Assembly: GCF_900142205.1 (NCBI RefSeq)
Contig: NZ_FRAA01000001.1
Coordinates: 1,262,796 to 1,326,795 of the forward strand
Length of the DNA stretch: 64,000 nt
Source of the DNA: Reichenbachiella agariperforans
GTDB taxonomy: Bacteria > Bacteroidota > Bacteroidia > Cytophagales > Cyclobacteriaceae
Reading direction: 5' to 3'
This document shows positions 17,618-26,760 of this stretch, in pieces; within the stretch, counting starts at the first letter, position 1, and each line of letters opens with the position of its first letter. The notes below the pieces were generated by a model. It saw only the letters and a list, made by a program, of their open reading frames with translations. It was not told the DNA's origin and searched no databases. A program made the position numbers and the translations under genes.

Positions 17618-19519
17618 CTACAATGTTTCGGATAGCCACCTAAAAAATTCCTTCTGCCAGACCAATGCATTCTGTGCAGAGAGCACCCAGTGATTCTCGT
17701 TGGGTAGGTAGAGCAATCTGCTCTTGATCCCTCGCAACTGTGCCGCTTGAAATGCCTCTAAGCCCTGCCCAATCGGCACTCTGTAATCCTTACCCCCTTG
17801 TACGATCATAATCGGCGTATCCCACTTGGCAACATGGTTGATCGGGTTAAATTCGTTGAATGATCGCTGTGCAGTAGCATTGTCTTGCTCCCAATACGCC
17901 CCACCTAGATCCCAGTTCATAAAGAACATCTCCTCCGTCGTACCATACATACTGCGCCAGTTAAATATCCCATCATGGGCGATAAAACTCTTGAAGCGCC
18001 CCTCGTGCATCCCCGCCAGATAGAAGACCGAATATCCACCATAACTTGCTCCTACTGCCCCTAGCCTATTATTATCGACGTAGGATTCCTTCGCTACATC
18101 ATCGATCGCGGCGAGATAGTCCTGCATATTTTGTCCTCCATAATCTGTACTGATCTGCTCGTTCCATTCGACACCATGCCCTGGCATACCACGCCGATTA
18201 GGTGCTACGATGATATAGCCCTTAGCGGCCATCAACTGAAAATTCCATCTGTAGGAATAGAATTGACTCAATGCTCCCTGTGGGCCTCCCTGACAATAAA
18301 GTAGCGTAGGGTATTTTTTCGTTGGGTCAAAGTTCGGGGGGTAGATCACCCAAGTAACCATCTGTTTATTATCAGTAGTCGTGACCATACGCTTTTCGAC
18401 TTTCCCCATTTGGATCGAGGCATAGACTTCATCATTGACGTGCGTCAGCTGCGTGAATTTAGCGTTCTTTAGATTGACACGATAGAGTTCAGTAGCATGG
18501 TTCATATCACTACGCCCGACGATCAACGTACTGCCTGACTGCCCGACGATATTCACTACGTCAAACTGTCCCTTGGTGAGCTGTCTGACGGTTGGCATTT
18601 TCCGAGCCGATCCCGGAAAATCTACCACAAACAACTGTTTCGTCCCATCGACGGGTGCCACGAAAAATATATTCTTTCCCTTTTCTCCCCAAAGAAAGCT
18701 ACTCACCGTGCCATCCCAGTGTTCTGTCAAATTGTATTTGGCACCTCTATACTCGACTATGATATCATTTTTGTCCGATTCATAGCCATCCCGTTTCATG
18801 CTCAACCATGCCAAGACTCCTTTTGGAGAAAAGGCAGGACTATTGTCATAGCCCATCATTCCTTTGGTCAGATTAGTGGTCGTCTGAGAGTTCAGGTCAT
18901 AGACGAATATGTCCGTATTGGTACTGGTGGCATAGGCTGTTCCGACTTTCGTTTTCGTCACATAGAGTACCTGATGACTCCTAGGGTTCCAGATATAATC
19001 CTCATCTCCGCCGAAAGGCATCGTCGGACTGTGAAACAATTTATTCTTCATGAGATCAAGCTCCTCACCTGTCGCGAGATCGGTCATGATCACGTGATTA
19101 TAACTACCATCTGCCCAGCTATCCCAGTGTCTGTACATCAAATCATCGTAAATGTACGCGTCAGACTGCCCTAGCGTAGGATAGTAATCCTGACTCGTCA
19201 CATTCTGAATATGAACTGCTTTATGACTCAGTTTGTATTTTCCATCCCTAGACAGGTTCTTATCAGCGACTAGGTTGTTAGGGTTCTCTATCTTACTGGC
19301 TGTGCCACCTTGGATCGGGATAGAAAAGTACTGGGTACTTTTGGTGTTGGCCTGCGCATCATACTGTGTCACGCCATAGACTACTTGGGTTTTGTCCCCG
19401 GAGACTCCTACTGGACTGACCCGCCCAAGCTGCCACAGCATCTCAGGCGTCATTAGACCCTGAGCAGACACTAACAACGGTAGCCCTATAAGGAGTACAA
19501 TAGAGTGAAGAATTTTCAT
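17618..19519 (-). CDS. S9 family (prolyl oligopeptidase-type) peptidase
   Basis: About 633 residues from the chosen start. I use the ATG at 19519, since MKILHSIVLLIGLPLLVSAQ is a signal peptide; a longer frame from 19549 adds ten residues in front of it. The N-terminal ~380 residues form a WD40-like propeller. The C-terminal alpha/beta hydrolase has the nucleophile GASYGGYS, the Asp in VQGGKDYRVP and the His in NENHW. It resembles acylaminoacyl- or dipeptidyl-peptidases acting on peptides in the periplasm. It is monocistronic and divergent from the small HTH gene. Confidence 0.93.
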   Translation of the reverse strand: MKILHSIVLLIGLPLLVSAQGLMTPEMLWQLGRVSPVGVSGDKTQVVYGVTQYDAQANTKSTQYFSIPIQGGTASKIENPNNLVADKNLSRDGKYKLSHKAVHIQNVTSQDYYPTLGQSDAYIYDDLMYRHWDSWADGSYNHVIMTDLATGEELDLMKNKLFHSPTMPFGGDEDYIWNPRSHQVLYVTKTKVGTAYATSTNTDIFVYDLNSQTTTNLTKGMMGYDNSPAFSPKGVLAWLSMKRDGYESDKNDIIVEYRGAKYNLTEHWDGTVSSFLWGEKGKNIFFVAPVDGTKQLFVVDFPGSARKMPTVRQLTKGQFDVVNIVGQSGSTLIVGRSDMNHATELYRVNLKNAKFTQLTHVNDEVYASIQMGKVEKRMVTTTDNKQMVTWVIYPPNFDPTKKYPTLLYCQGGPQGALSQFYSYRWNFQLMAAKGYIIVAPNRRGMPGHGVEWNEQISTDYGGQNMQDYLAAIDDVAKESYVDNNRLGAVGASYGGYSVFYLAGMHEGRFKSFIAHDGIFNWRSMYGTTEEMFFMNWDLGGAYWEQDNATAQRSFNEFNPINHVAKWDTPIMIVQGGKDYRVPIGQGLEAFQAAQLRGIKSRLLYLPNENHWVLSAQNALVWQKEFFRWLSETL

Positions 19520-19668
19520 AGTGATTATCAAATTTAGTGTTATTAACATCTCGTCCGCTGTAGCGAACGCGAAGGAGGATTAATGAGTAATGAACGAATA
19601 TACTAAATACTCCTTAGCAGCAAAAGTGACAAAGCACTCTCTACCTCACTCGACCCCCCAGGCAATGG

Positions 19669-19941
19669 TACTAATGAAAAACTATTGAGAAATGAAGTAT
19701 TTATATTGAACTACATATAAATACATATCAAATAGAGATATAGATTATTCCAATATGAATAGATACAAACAAACTACATATATTTCCTATTACAGAATGA
19801 ATTCTTATTATTAAAAAATGAAGTTTTCATATTGAAAAATAGATGCTTATATATAAAAAATGAATGTTTAATATTAAACACACTACTATTACTATTGAAA
19901 AAAAATAGACCCTCACTAAAAAAAATGACAGGTTTTTCATA
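19669..19941. repeat. Degenerate 21-bp tandem array (about 11-13 units)
   Basis: Units run in strict 21-base register. The clearest eleven fill 19690-19920, with weaker units at 19669-19689 and 19921-19941. Unit ends are conserved (start near AAATGAAT, end near ATATTGAA or ATATTAAA), while the central ~6 bases vary. Three examples are 19816-19836, 19837-19857 and 19858-19878. The array lies in the divergent space between the S9 peptidase and a small HTH gene and ends 31-51 bases before the HTH start. It is not a CRISPR: there is no identical repeat and no 30-base spacer. On the minus strand several units read as seven-residue FFNxKxS repeats. Confidence 0.8.
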
Positions 19942-19971
19942 CCTTTTGGTGAGAATCAAACCAACCTTAGG

Positions 19972-20310
19972 ATGTTAAAACTGAACATTGATTATCTCAC
20001 ACGTCTACGCGGCATCAGTAAAAATTTTACCTACCTCACCAAACTAGGACTGAGCTACAACATATCCCAGCGACTGTCCACTGGCAATGTCAAAAGTATC
20101 AACCTCGGTCATCTGGAAAAAATCTGCCTTGATCTACGGTGTACGCCCAACGACCTACTAGAATGGCACGCTGACCAATCGGTCAGCTCCGATCACCCGC
20201 TGCACACACTCGTCCGTGACCCTCGACTATTAGAAAGTCTAGAAAAAATCCAAAACCTCCCACTCGACAAATTCAAACGTCTGAATGACCTCATAGATAA
20301 CTTGGAATAG
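19972..20310 (+). CDS. Small Cro/C1-type helix-turn-helix protein (HTH_26-like)
   Basis: 112 residues. The N-terminal ~65 residues form a Xre-type DNA-binding domain (NIDYLTRLRGISKNFTYLTK, then the recognition helix region YNISQRLSTGNVKSI and the closing LGHLEKICLDLRCTPNDLLEW). The LRCTPNDLLEW ending is typical of the HTH_26 clade in Bacteroidota. The C-terminal tail (LESLEKIQNLPLDKFKRLND) is helical and may dimerise. It is preceded by a near-consensus TACCTTTTG at 19940-19948 and by the 21-bp array. Binding to the array is a hypothesis drawn from position only. Confidence 0.85.
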   Translation: MLKLNIDYLTRLRGISKNFTYLTKLGLSYNISQRLSTGNVKSINLGHLEKICLDLRCTPNDLLEWHADQSVSSDHPLHTLVRDPRLLESLEKIQNLPLDKFKRLNDLIDNLE

Positions 20311-20366
20311 AGGCTAAGGTAAGAATTCTCGATTGTACCGAGGGTGGTGACACTAAGCTAGACTAG

Positions 20367-21170
20367 CTACAGCAATAGCTCCCCTGTATGTACGATGACG
20401 GCATTGCTTGTGATCTCTAACGTGGTATCGCTAGTCACTTTGAGCTGCATATATCCTCCGCGAGCCGAGGCTTGATATGCCCTCATATCTGCCTTACCGA
20501 GCTTGTCACTCCAGTATTTCGCTAGGATGGTATGCGCAGCACCCGTCACGGGATCCTCCTCACCTCCAGCCCATGGCCAAAAGAATCGAGAGTAAAAATC
20601 ATAGTCCTCATCCTCTGACTGAGCCGTCACGATCACCCCATTGATCCCCGTGTAGCTTTTGAGTAAAGCCACAAAATCAGGCGTAAGCCCCTTGAGACGG
20701 TCTACGCCTTCTATCTCTAGTAGTAGCATAGCGGGATTGTCACATCGCCTGACTGCTACTACCTCCTCTAAACCTAAGGCCGCTAACATCTCATAGGGTG
20801 TACCGACTGTCACTGTATCGTACAGTGGAAACTTCATCATGATCTCATGACCAATCTTATAACAGATCAAGTCCAAGCCTGATGCGGTCCGAAAAGTCAC
20901 TTCGTCCATCTGCTTGGTACTAAACATCACCTTGGCAGCCGACAAAGTCGCATGACCACAAAGAGGAATCTCTTTGATCGGCGAGAAATACCGGATAGCA
21001 TAATACCCTTCGTTCTTGACCAAATAAGCCGTCTCTGACAGATTAAACTCCTGTGCAATACGCTGCATCAACGCATCGGACAACTCATCCTTGAGCAAAC
21101 AGATCGCCGCAGGATTCCCCGTAAAAGGCTGATCCGTAAAAGCATCTAGTGTAAAGGTTTTGATTTTCAT
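20367..21170 (-). CDS. PhzF family isomerase/epimerase
   Basis: 267 residues. The family start IKTFTLDAFTDQPFTGNPAA and the catalytic Glu in FNLSETAYL (about residue 46) are present, along with CGHATLSAA and the late GGEEDPVTGAAHTIL block. PhzF proteins are two-lobed, diaminopimelate-epimerase-fold enzymes. Outside phenazine producers their substrate is usually unknown, and no other phenazine gene is present here. Treat it as an uncharacterised isomerase. Confidence 0.92.
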   Translation of the reverse strand: MKIKTFTLDAFTDQPFTGNPAAICLLKDELSDALMQRIAQEFNLSETAYLVKNEGYYAIRYFSPIKEIPLCGHATLSAAKVMFSTKQMDEVTFRTASGLDLICYKIGHEIMMKFPLYDTVTVGTPYEMLAALGLEEVVAVRRCDNPAMLLLEIEGVDRLKGLTPDFVALLKSYTGINGVIVTAQSEDEDYDFYSRFFWPWAGGEEDPVTGAAHTILAKYWSDKLGKADMRAYQASARGGYMQLKVTSDTTLEITSNAVIVHTGELLL

Positions 21171-21248
21171 GTAAAGAATTTAGAAGTGATTTTACTAGAA
21201 GTATCCTTAGTAGGGCATACTTTATGCACCATCGCAGCGAATAGGTCT

Positions 21249-21809
21249 CTATTTTTCTTCCAACACACCCTTGGTGTTTTCTTCCAGTTCTAATTGTGCC
21301 TCTTTGGCACGAGCTACATCCACAGGGTCTGCGAATATGTACCCGAGCTGGTTGTACATATCTCCTTCGTCATAGATCATAATGCCCTTGGCGATCTGAT
21401 TGCCTACTACTAGATAGGACACACTCATCAGTAAGGTCACTGGCGGTCCGTCAAAATTCTTAAATTCGATCTGAGCCAAAGACCATTCACTGATCCAATC
21501 GCCGTATTTGACCTGAGACGGGATGGCAACTCCTGATATCTGCTGATGTCTAAACCGAATACTTTCGATGGTTTTGCCAGTATTGGCTTTCCAATTGGCG
21601 AGCAGTTGATCTTTGTAGACCGTATCACCTACAGAAGGCCCTACCATATAAAAATCCGCGTGCAGTAACGAGTCCATCGCGTCATAGTCCATATCCTCTA
21701 GCGCCTGAACATAGCTGCTGACGGTATCAATATTGGTATTTCGGATTTTGTTCGGGCCACAAGAGATCCAAAGTAAACTCGATGCAAATAATAGGAATGA
21801 AGTTTTCAT
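21249..21809 (-). CDS. SnoaL/NTF2-like lipoprotein
   Basis: About 186 residues from ATG 21809, chosen because MKTSFLLFASSLLWISC is a lipoprotein signal with Cys17; the frame opens 33 bases earlier. The mature region fits the NTF2/SnoaL-like fold: VSSYVQALEDMDYDAMDSLL followed by LHADFYMVGP, and a KYGDWISEWSLAQIEFKN strand pair. This fold is used by small ketosteroid-isomerase-like proteins and by non-catalytic ligand binders. No active-site assignment is possible. Confidence 0.75.
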   Translation of the reverse strand: MKTSFLLFASSLLWISCGPNKIRNTNIDTVSSYVQALEDMDYDAMDSLLHADFYMVGPSVGDTVYKDQLLANWKANTGKTIESIRFRHQQISGVAIPSQVKYGDWISEWSLAQIEFKNFDGPPVTLLMSVSYLVVGNQIAKGIMIYDEGDMYNQLGYIFADPVDVARAKEAQLELEENTKGVLEEK

Positions 21810-21927
21810 GCTGTATCCAAGGTTCGTTGATGATAAATACAAGCCTAAAAATAGAGCATTTCGGACGACAATTCAGTACAACTGGGGATGGAAAATCACA
21901 GGTCTTCTTTGGCAAAAGCCCCACTAA

Positions 21928-22407
21928 CTATTCGAAGCTGTATTCTTCTACAATCTCCACTCCATCTACTGTATAGACCAGTGTCATGTAGTCTGCGGTC
22001 AGGTTACGTACCGCTATTCTATTGATATCTAGCAACTCCTCCTTTTCGATGACTATCTCATCTTCAAACTGACCATGGATATCCTCTGCCAGCGAATAGC
22101 GAGCCTTGTATACAATAGAAGGTTTTTGACCATCCGAACATATAGAAGCCCTGTGCTGGACATACAGGCTATCCACTGTCTTACTCTTACCTATCAAGAA
22201 TACAAGCGTATTTCGATCCTGACACTCCTCTACATCAATAGCCTGTCCGTCTTCCGTTCGTGCAGTACGCAACCATTCTTTTTCCACATCTGCTGACAAA
22301 AGCCTGTTGGCTTGTATCGCACTATAGTGGCTCTCTATATCCTTTTCGCAAGAACACAAAACGCTTCCCAAAAGAAGCGCTTTGACTATTGATTTTATGT
22401 TACGCAT
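21928..22407 (-). CDS. Lipoprotein of unknown function
   Basis: 159 residues with a lipoprotein signal (MRNIKSIVKALLLGSVLCSC; Cys18 or Cys20). The mature part is rich in acidic residues and beta strands and has two further cysteines. It starts four bases after the stop of the 630-residue gene, so they form one transcript and may act together at the membrane. No domain is recognised. Confidence 0.7.
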   Translation of the reverse strand: MRNIKSIVKALLLGSVLCSCEKDIESHYSAIQANRLLSADVEKEWLRTARTEDGQAIDVEECQDRNTLVFLIGKSKTVDSLYVQHRASICSDGQKPSIVYKARYSLAEDIHGQFEDEIVIEKEELLDINRIAVRNLTADYMTLVYTVDGVEIVEEYSFE

Positions 22408-22411
22408 GTTG

Positions 22412-24265
22412 TTATCTAACGTTGCCCAATCGGTCTATGACGACATAGGGAGAGTCACTACCTGCATAGGTCTCTAACTCCTCCTCTGTCACGAAATAAA
22501 TAATGGTCTCTTTCACGATATCATTCATTTTGATAGAGACTGGTTTCTTAGGTGCATTGATCGGGTTGATCCAGTTATTCTTTCCTGCCATGTCATACGA
22601 TACAGCTATCATATTGTTCTGACCTGACTCTGCTAGGCTAAAGACATAGGCTGATACTGACCCCTCTTGAGATTTAAAAAACTCTCCAAAAACCAGTAGG
22701 TTCGTTTTGTCTACCTTGAATTTGCTAAGGCTGAAAGTATTCTTCCACTCAATCGTGCGTGACTTATTTACTTTGGCAAAGAACCCTTTAGATTCGCTAC
22801 CCTTCATCTCCAAACCTATCACGAAGATATTGGCCGAATCATCCCTATGAGTCGCGATAGAGTAATAGTCACTGAGGTATCTTGGTGCCTCTCCGTCACT
22901 ATTGGTCACGAGATAGATAGAGTCAGCACCATCCGTGCTCACTGCCCATTGACTTCTCTTCAAAGCCTCTTCATTTTTTTCTTCCCACTTGCTACGGGAC
23001 TTATCGACAAAGCCTTCCATCTTCTGACGAAGCTTAATCAACCCAAAATCCCCGCCGTATTCTCCTTCTACTAATGCTGGATACTTGTTCGTCCCTTCAG
23101 TAATAAAAGGTTCTACCAATGTCTTGGCGTTTGCTTCAATATTGTCAATAATACTCAACAGGCTATCGGTGATTGTCACTTGGTAGTCTACATCCTCCAT
23201 ATCTTCGATACGAGGGTTCTGCATAGGCTTAGTGATGAAATCATAAGTATTCAATTTGATCTGAATCTCAAACAGCGTCTCGGGTAGTGGCTCGTCTTCG
23301 AGCTCTTTCATCTCTTTGAGCAACTTAGGATCGATCTCCAAAGTCAGCTCTTCGAATTTAACTGTTGCAAGACCGTCCATAGACTCGTATTCTGCTTTTA
23401 GTTTCTTATCAAAAGCCACCAAACCTTCCTTCATCGGCAGTACGTCTCTTTCTATTTTGCTATATGCTAACTCTGCCCATGCACCATAATCCCAGGCTCT
23501 AACATCATTGGCAAAGAAGTCGATCTCTTCCATACCATCTGTCCCAAACTCACGTATTCTTCTAAATTCTAACTCAGGGCTGTAACCTTTCACTCCCGTC
23601 AAACTCACAATAGTTCTCAGGTCATTGAATTTTTCTCTGATATCCAAGGTGTAATCCATCATCTTCTGTAGCGTCTCCAACTGCTCCTGTTGCGACATGA
23701 GATAAAACTTAGCCTCAGTTTCATGCTTCTTTACAAAACCGGTGTAAGCGTCGTAGCAAAAAGTATAGTCCCTATTCATGGCAAACAAGCTGGCATATAT
23801 CTGTCCAGCATGGTCCACTATACTTTTCATAGCCTTGATCTTATTTTCAATATCCAACTGTACGTCAGAGAGTTTGATCCCGAACTCTCCGCTTCTCAAA
23901 TCTCTGCGATAATAAGCTTGGTAATAGTCGTCGTTCTTTCGGAGTTCCTTGTCATCTACTAGCACCTGAGCCTTCAGCAGGTAAACCAAAGCAGAATCAG
24001 CAGATTCCATGATTGCAGTAGAGTCCTCCACCAAGTGATAGTTACCCACCAACTGCTCATAGTATAGCGCCATCTGCAAGTTGGCATTGGCATCATCAGC
24101 ATTCTTGCTATCAGAAAGATAGGTCTTCAACATCGGGATGGCCGTGTCGTAGCTTTTAGCCTCCAACATCGGAAACAAATCCTTATACTTGATCTTCTGT
24201 GCTTGTACCAGCTGAGCAGAAATCAGAAATATTATCAACAGGGCTGGTTTCAAAAATTTAATCAT
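22412..24265 (-). CDS. Exported, mostly helical protein of unknown function
   Basis: About 617 residues from ATG 24265, which begins a signal peptide (MIKFLKPALLIIFLISAQLV). An upstream in-frame ATG at 24304 would bury it. The N-terminal third has TPR-like helix pairs (LFPMLEAKSYDTAIPMLKTY). The middle is helical with many Glu and Lys residues. The C-terminal ~170 residues are strand-rich (WAVSTDGADSIYLVTNSDGE) and could form propeller-like blades. It heads an operon with the downstream lipoprotein. No named family is recognised. Confidence 0.7.
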   Translation of the reverse strand: MIKFLKPALLIIFLISAQLVQAQKIKYKDLFPMLEAKSYDTAIPMLKTYLSDSKNADDANANLQMALYYEQLVGNYHLVEDSTAIMESADSALVYLLKAQVLVDDKELRKNDDYYQAYYRRDLRSGEFGIKLSDVQLDIENKIKAMKSIVDHAGQIYASLFAMNRDYTFCYDAYTGFVKKHETEAKFYLMSQQEQLETLQKMMDYTLDIREKFNDLRTIVSLTGVKGYSPELEFRRIREFGTDGMEEIDFFANDVRAWDYGAWAELAYSKIERDVLPMKEGLVAFDKKLKAEYESMDGLATVKFEELTLEIDPKLLKEMKELEDEPLPETLFEIQIKLNTYDFITKPMQNPRIEDMEDVDYQVTITDSLLSIIDNIEANAKTLVEPFITEGTNKYPALVEGEYGGDFGLIKLRQKMEGFVDKSRSKWEEKNEEALKRSQWAVSTDGADSIYLVTNSDGEAPRYLSDYYSIATHRDDSANIFVIGLEMKGSESKGFFAKVNKSRTIEWKNTFSLSKFKVDKTNLLVFGEFFKSQEGSVSAYVFSLAESGQNNMIAVSYDMAGKNNWINPINAPKKPVSIKMNDIVKETIIYFVTEEELETYAGSDSPYVVIDRLGNVR

Positions 24266-24303
24266 ATTGTTAGGTTTTCCTTTATTCACTATCAACAAAA
24301 ACA

Positions 24304-24366
24304 ATGGTTTTGAACTTCTATTGTTCTTAAAACCATGAAATTATGGTTTTTCGATTGAAAAACCAT
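24304..24366 (-). terminator. Tandem terminator hairpins after tex
   Basis: On the minus strand two hairpins follow the tex stop. The first has ten-base arms (24343-24352 and 24357-24366) with a GATT loop. The second uses the same ATGGTTTT/AAAACCAT stem (24304-24311 and 24329-24336) and is followed by TGTTTTTGTT. The shared arms allow alternative pairings. Confidence 0.75.
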
Positions 24367-24388
24367 AGAATACTACACCAACGAAGGA

Positions 24389-26632
24389 TTAGCCATTAAA
24401 TTTCCCCTTGAGCAGGGCTAGTTTAGACTGCAAATCCCCCTCTGGCTCATTTTGCTTGCTTTGTTTGCGTTCATTTCGTTTGGCTGGTGCCTTCCCAAAT
24501 GGATCAGATTTCAGAGAAAGTGATATCCGTTTTTGAGCGGCATTGATCTCCGTCACAGTCACTTGGAGTTGCTGTTGTAGTTTCACGACTTTGGACGGGT
24601 CGCTCACAAAACTATCCGATAAGTGACTCACATGTACCAATCCATCCTGATGCACTCCGATATCTACAAATGCACCGAACTTCGTAATGTTGGTCACGAT
24701 GCCTGGCAGCTTCATCCCTACTTTCAAGTCACTGATTTCGTTGACCCCCTCTTGGAAGGAAAACACTTCATATTCCTCTCTCGGGTCACGACCTGGCTTA
24801 GCGAGTTCGTTCATTATATCTTCGAGAGTAGGTAGCCCCACTTCATCAGACACATAGCTTTTGGGATCAATCTTAGCACGTAGACTAGCATCAGCCACCA
24901 GACTCTCCACAGAACTGTTAAGATCACCAGCCATTTGTTTGACCAACTTGTAGCGTTCAGGGTGTACTGCGCTACGATCCAGTATGTTTTCCCCATCACG
25001 AATTCTCAAAAAACCAGCTGCTTGTTCGAATGCCTTTTCACCCATCCGAGCCACGTCCTTCAGTTCCTTTCTGGTCTTGAATGGGCCATTGGCTTCCCTG
25101 TGTTTCACGATATTTTCGGCCAACTGCGGCCCTAAGCCTGACACGTAAGTCAGCAACTGCTTGCTCGCAGTATTGAGTTCTACGCCTACACCGTTCACAC
25201 AGCTTTCTACTACATCATCGAGTGTCCCTTTCAGCGCATTTTGATCTACATCGTGCTGATACTGACCTACACCTATAGATTTAGCATCAATCTTGACCAG
25301 CTCTGCCAATGGATCCATCATCCTACGCCCGATCGATACCGCTCCTCTCACGGTCACATCCTGATCCGGGAACTCATCTCTAGCTACCTCCGACGCAGAA
25401 TAGATAGATGCGCCACTCTCGTTGACCATCGCAACGATGATCTTAGCATCCAAACCAAGCCCTCTCACGAAACTCTCAGTCTCACGACTCGCAGTACCGT
25501 TACCTATAGCGATAGCTTCTATATTGTGGCGTTCGACCATGAGCTTAATCAACGCACCAGACTCCATCGTGCGGTTTTGTGGTGCATTCGGATAGATGGC
25601 TTCAAACTCCAGAAGTTTACCTTGTCTATCCAAACAAACCATCTTACAACCTGTTCTAAAACCTGGATCTAGTGCCATCACATTTTTCTGTCCCAAAGCA
25701 GGTGCGAGCAACAGCTGACGTAGGTTATCTGAAAACACAGCAATCGCCTCTGCATCAGCCTTTTTCTTAGACTCTACCCGCGACTCAGTCTCCATCGACG
25801 GCTTGAGCAGTCGCTTGTAGGCATCCTTTATCGCCAGTTCTACCTGCTGAGCACACCCGTTTTGTCCCGTCAGCACTTTCTTCTCTATGGTATGCAGTGC
25901 AGCTCCCTCCTCTGGGCAGATATCCATGGCGAGAATCATCTCTTTCTCCCCACGTCTCATGGCTAGTAGCCTATGAGACGGTATATTCTTGAGCGGCTCG
26001 TCCCACTCAAAATAGTCCTTGTATTTTTGTCCCTCGACTTCTTTGCCCTTCATCACGGTCGATTTCACGATCCCTTGTTCCATGAACAATTTACGAAGTG
26101 GAGCACGCACTTCACTATTCTCGTTGATCCACTCGGCGATAATGTCGCGTGCGCCTTGCAGTGCCGCTTCTACATCTTTAACATCCTTTTCTTCGCTGAT
26201 ATACTGCGCTGCGATTGTTTCTGGATCATCTAGCCCTTGCTTGAAAATCAACTGCGCCAATGGCTCCAATCCTCGCTCCTTGGCCATAGAACCTTTGGTC
26301 TTACGTTTAGGCTTATATGGCAGGTAAATATCCTCTAAGATCGCCAAAGTCTGAGCGGCTTCTACCTTCTTCTTAAGTTCTGGTGTCAACTTACCCTGTT
26401 CATCGATCGACTTCAGAATAGCATCTCTTCTCTTGTCCAAGTCACGAATTTTTTGGATGCGATCTTTGATATCACCGATCTGCACCTCGTCTAGACTACC
26501 GGTCACTTCCTTTCGATATCTAGATATAAATGGAATCGTAGCACCCTCATCCAACAGTGAAACTACGGCGGCTACTTTATGACTAGGCAGGTTTAATTCT
26601 GATGCGACTATCGCGAGATGTTGTTGACTCAT
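24389..26632 (-). CDS. tex: RNA-binding transcription accessory protein Tex
   Basis: 747 residues, the usual Tex length. Regions in order: Tex N-terminal helices with DEGATIPFISRYRKE (~30-45), the YqgF RNase H-like domain (~320-450, LDPGFRTGCKMVCLD), helix-hairpin-helix motifs (~490-560, LLTYVSGLGPQLAENIV) and a C-terminal S1 domain (~640-712, GAFVDIGVHQDGLVHVSHLS). Tex binds nucleic acid and associates with transcription and translation; its exact job is unsettled. It is monocistronic with strong terminators. Confidence 0.96.
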   Translation of the reverse strand: MSQQHLAIVASELNLPSHKVAAVVSLLDEGATIPFISRYRKEVTGSLDEVQIGDIKDRIQKIRDLDKRRDAILKSIDEQGKLTPELKKKVEAAQTLAILEDIYLPYKPKRKTKGSMAKERGLEPLAQLIFKQGLDDPETIAAQYISEEKDVKDVEAALQGARDIIAEWINENSEVRAPLRKLFMEQGIVKSTVMKGKEVEGQKYKDYFEWDEPLKNIPSHRLLAMRRGEKEMILAMDICPEEGAALHTIEKKVLTGQNGCAQQVELAIKDAYKRLLKPSMETESRVESKKKADAEAIAVFSDNLRQLLLAPALGQKNVMALDPGFRTGCKMVCLDRQGKLLEFEAIYPNAPQNRTMESGALIKLMVERHNIEAIAIGNGTASRETESFVRGLGLDAKIIVAMVNESGASIYSASEVARDEFPDQDVTVRGAVSIGRRMMDPLAELVKIDAKSIGVGQYQHDVDQNALKGTLDDVVESCVNGVGVELNTASKQLLTYVSGLGPQLAENIVKHREANGPFKTRKELKDVARMGEKAFEQAAGFLRIRDGENILDRSAVHPERYKLVKQMAGDLNSSVESLVADASLRAKIDPKSYVSDEVGLPTLEDIMNELAKPGRDPREEYEVFSFQEGVNEISDLKVGMKLPGIVTNITKFGAFVDIGVHQDGLVHVSHLSDSFVSDPSKVVKLQQQLQVTVTEINAAQKRISLSLKSDPFGKAPAKRNERKQSKQNEPEGDLQSKLALLKGKFNG

Positions 26633-26760
26633 TGAGCTAATATGTTTATATCTATTCTTTATTTTGGGGGAGCCAAAAGTAATTTGTTCGGGGAATTATT
26701 TCAGCCTCCAAATTGTATTAATTACGAAATATTTATCCACAGTTAAATCTGAATCAAATT

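Noticed and set aside
20367-21170. Phenazine biosynthesis
   Set aside because: Only a PhzF-fold protein is present; the other phz genes are missing and the family is widespread in non-producers.
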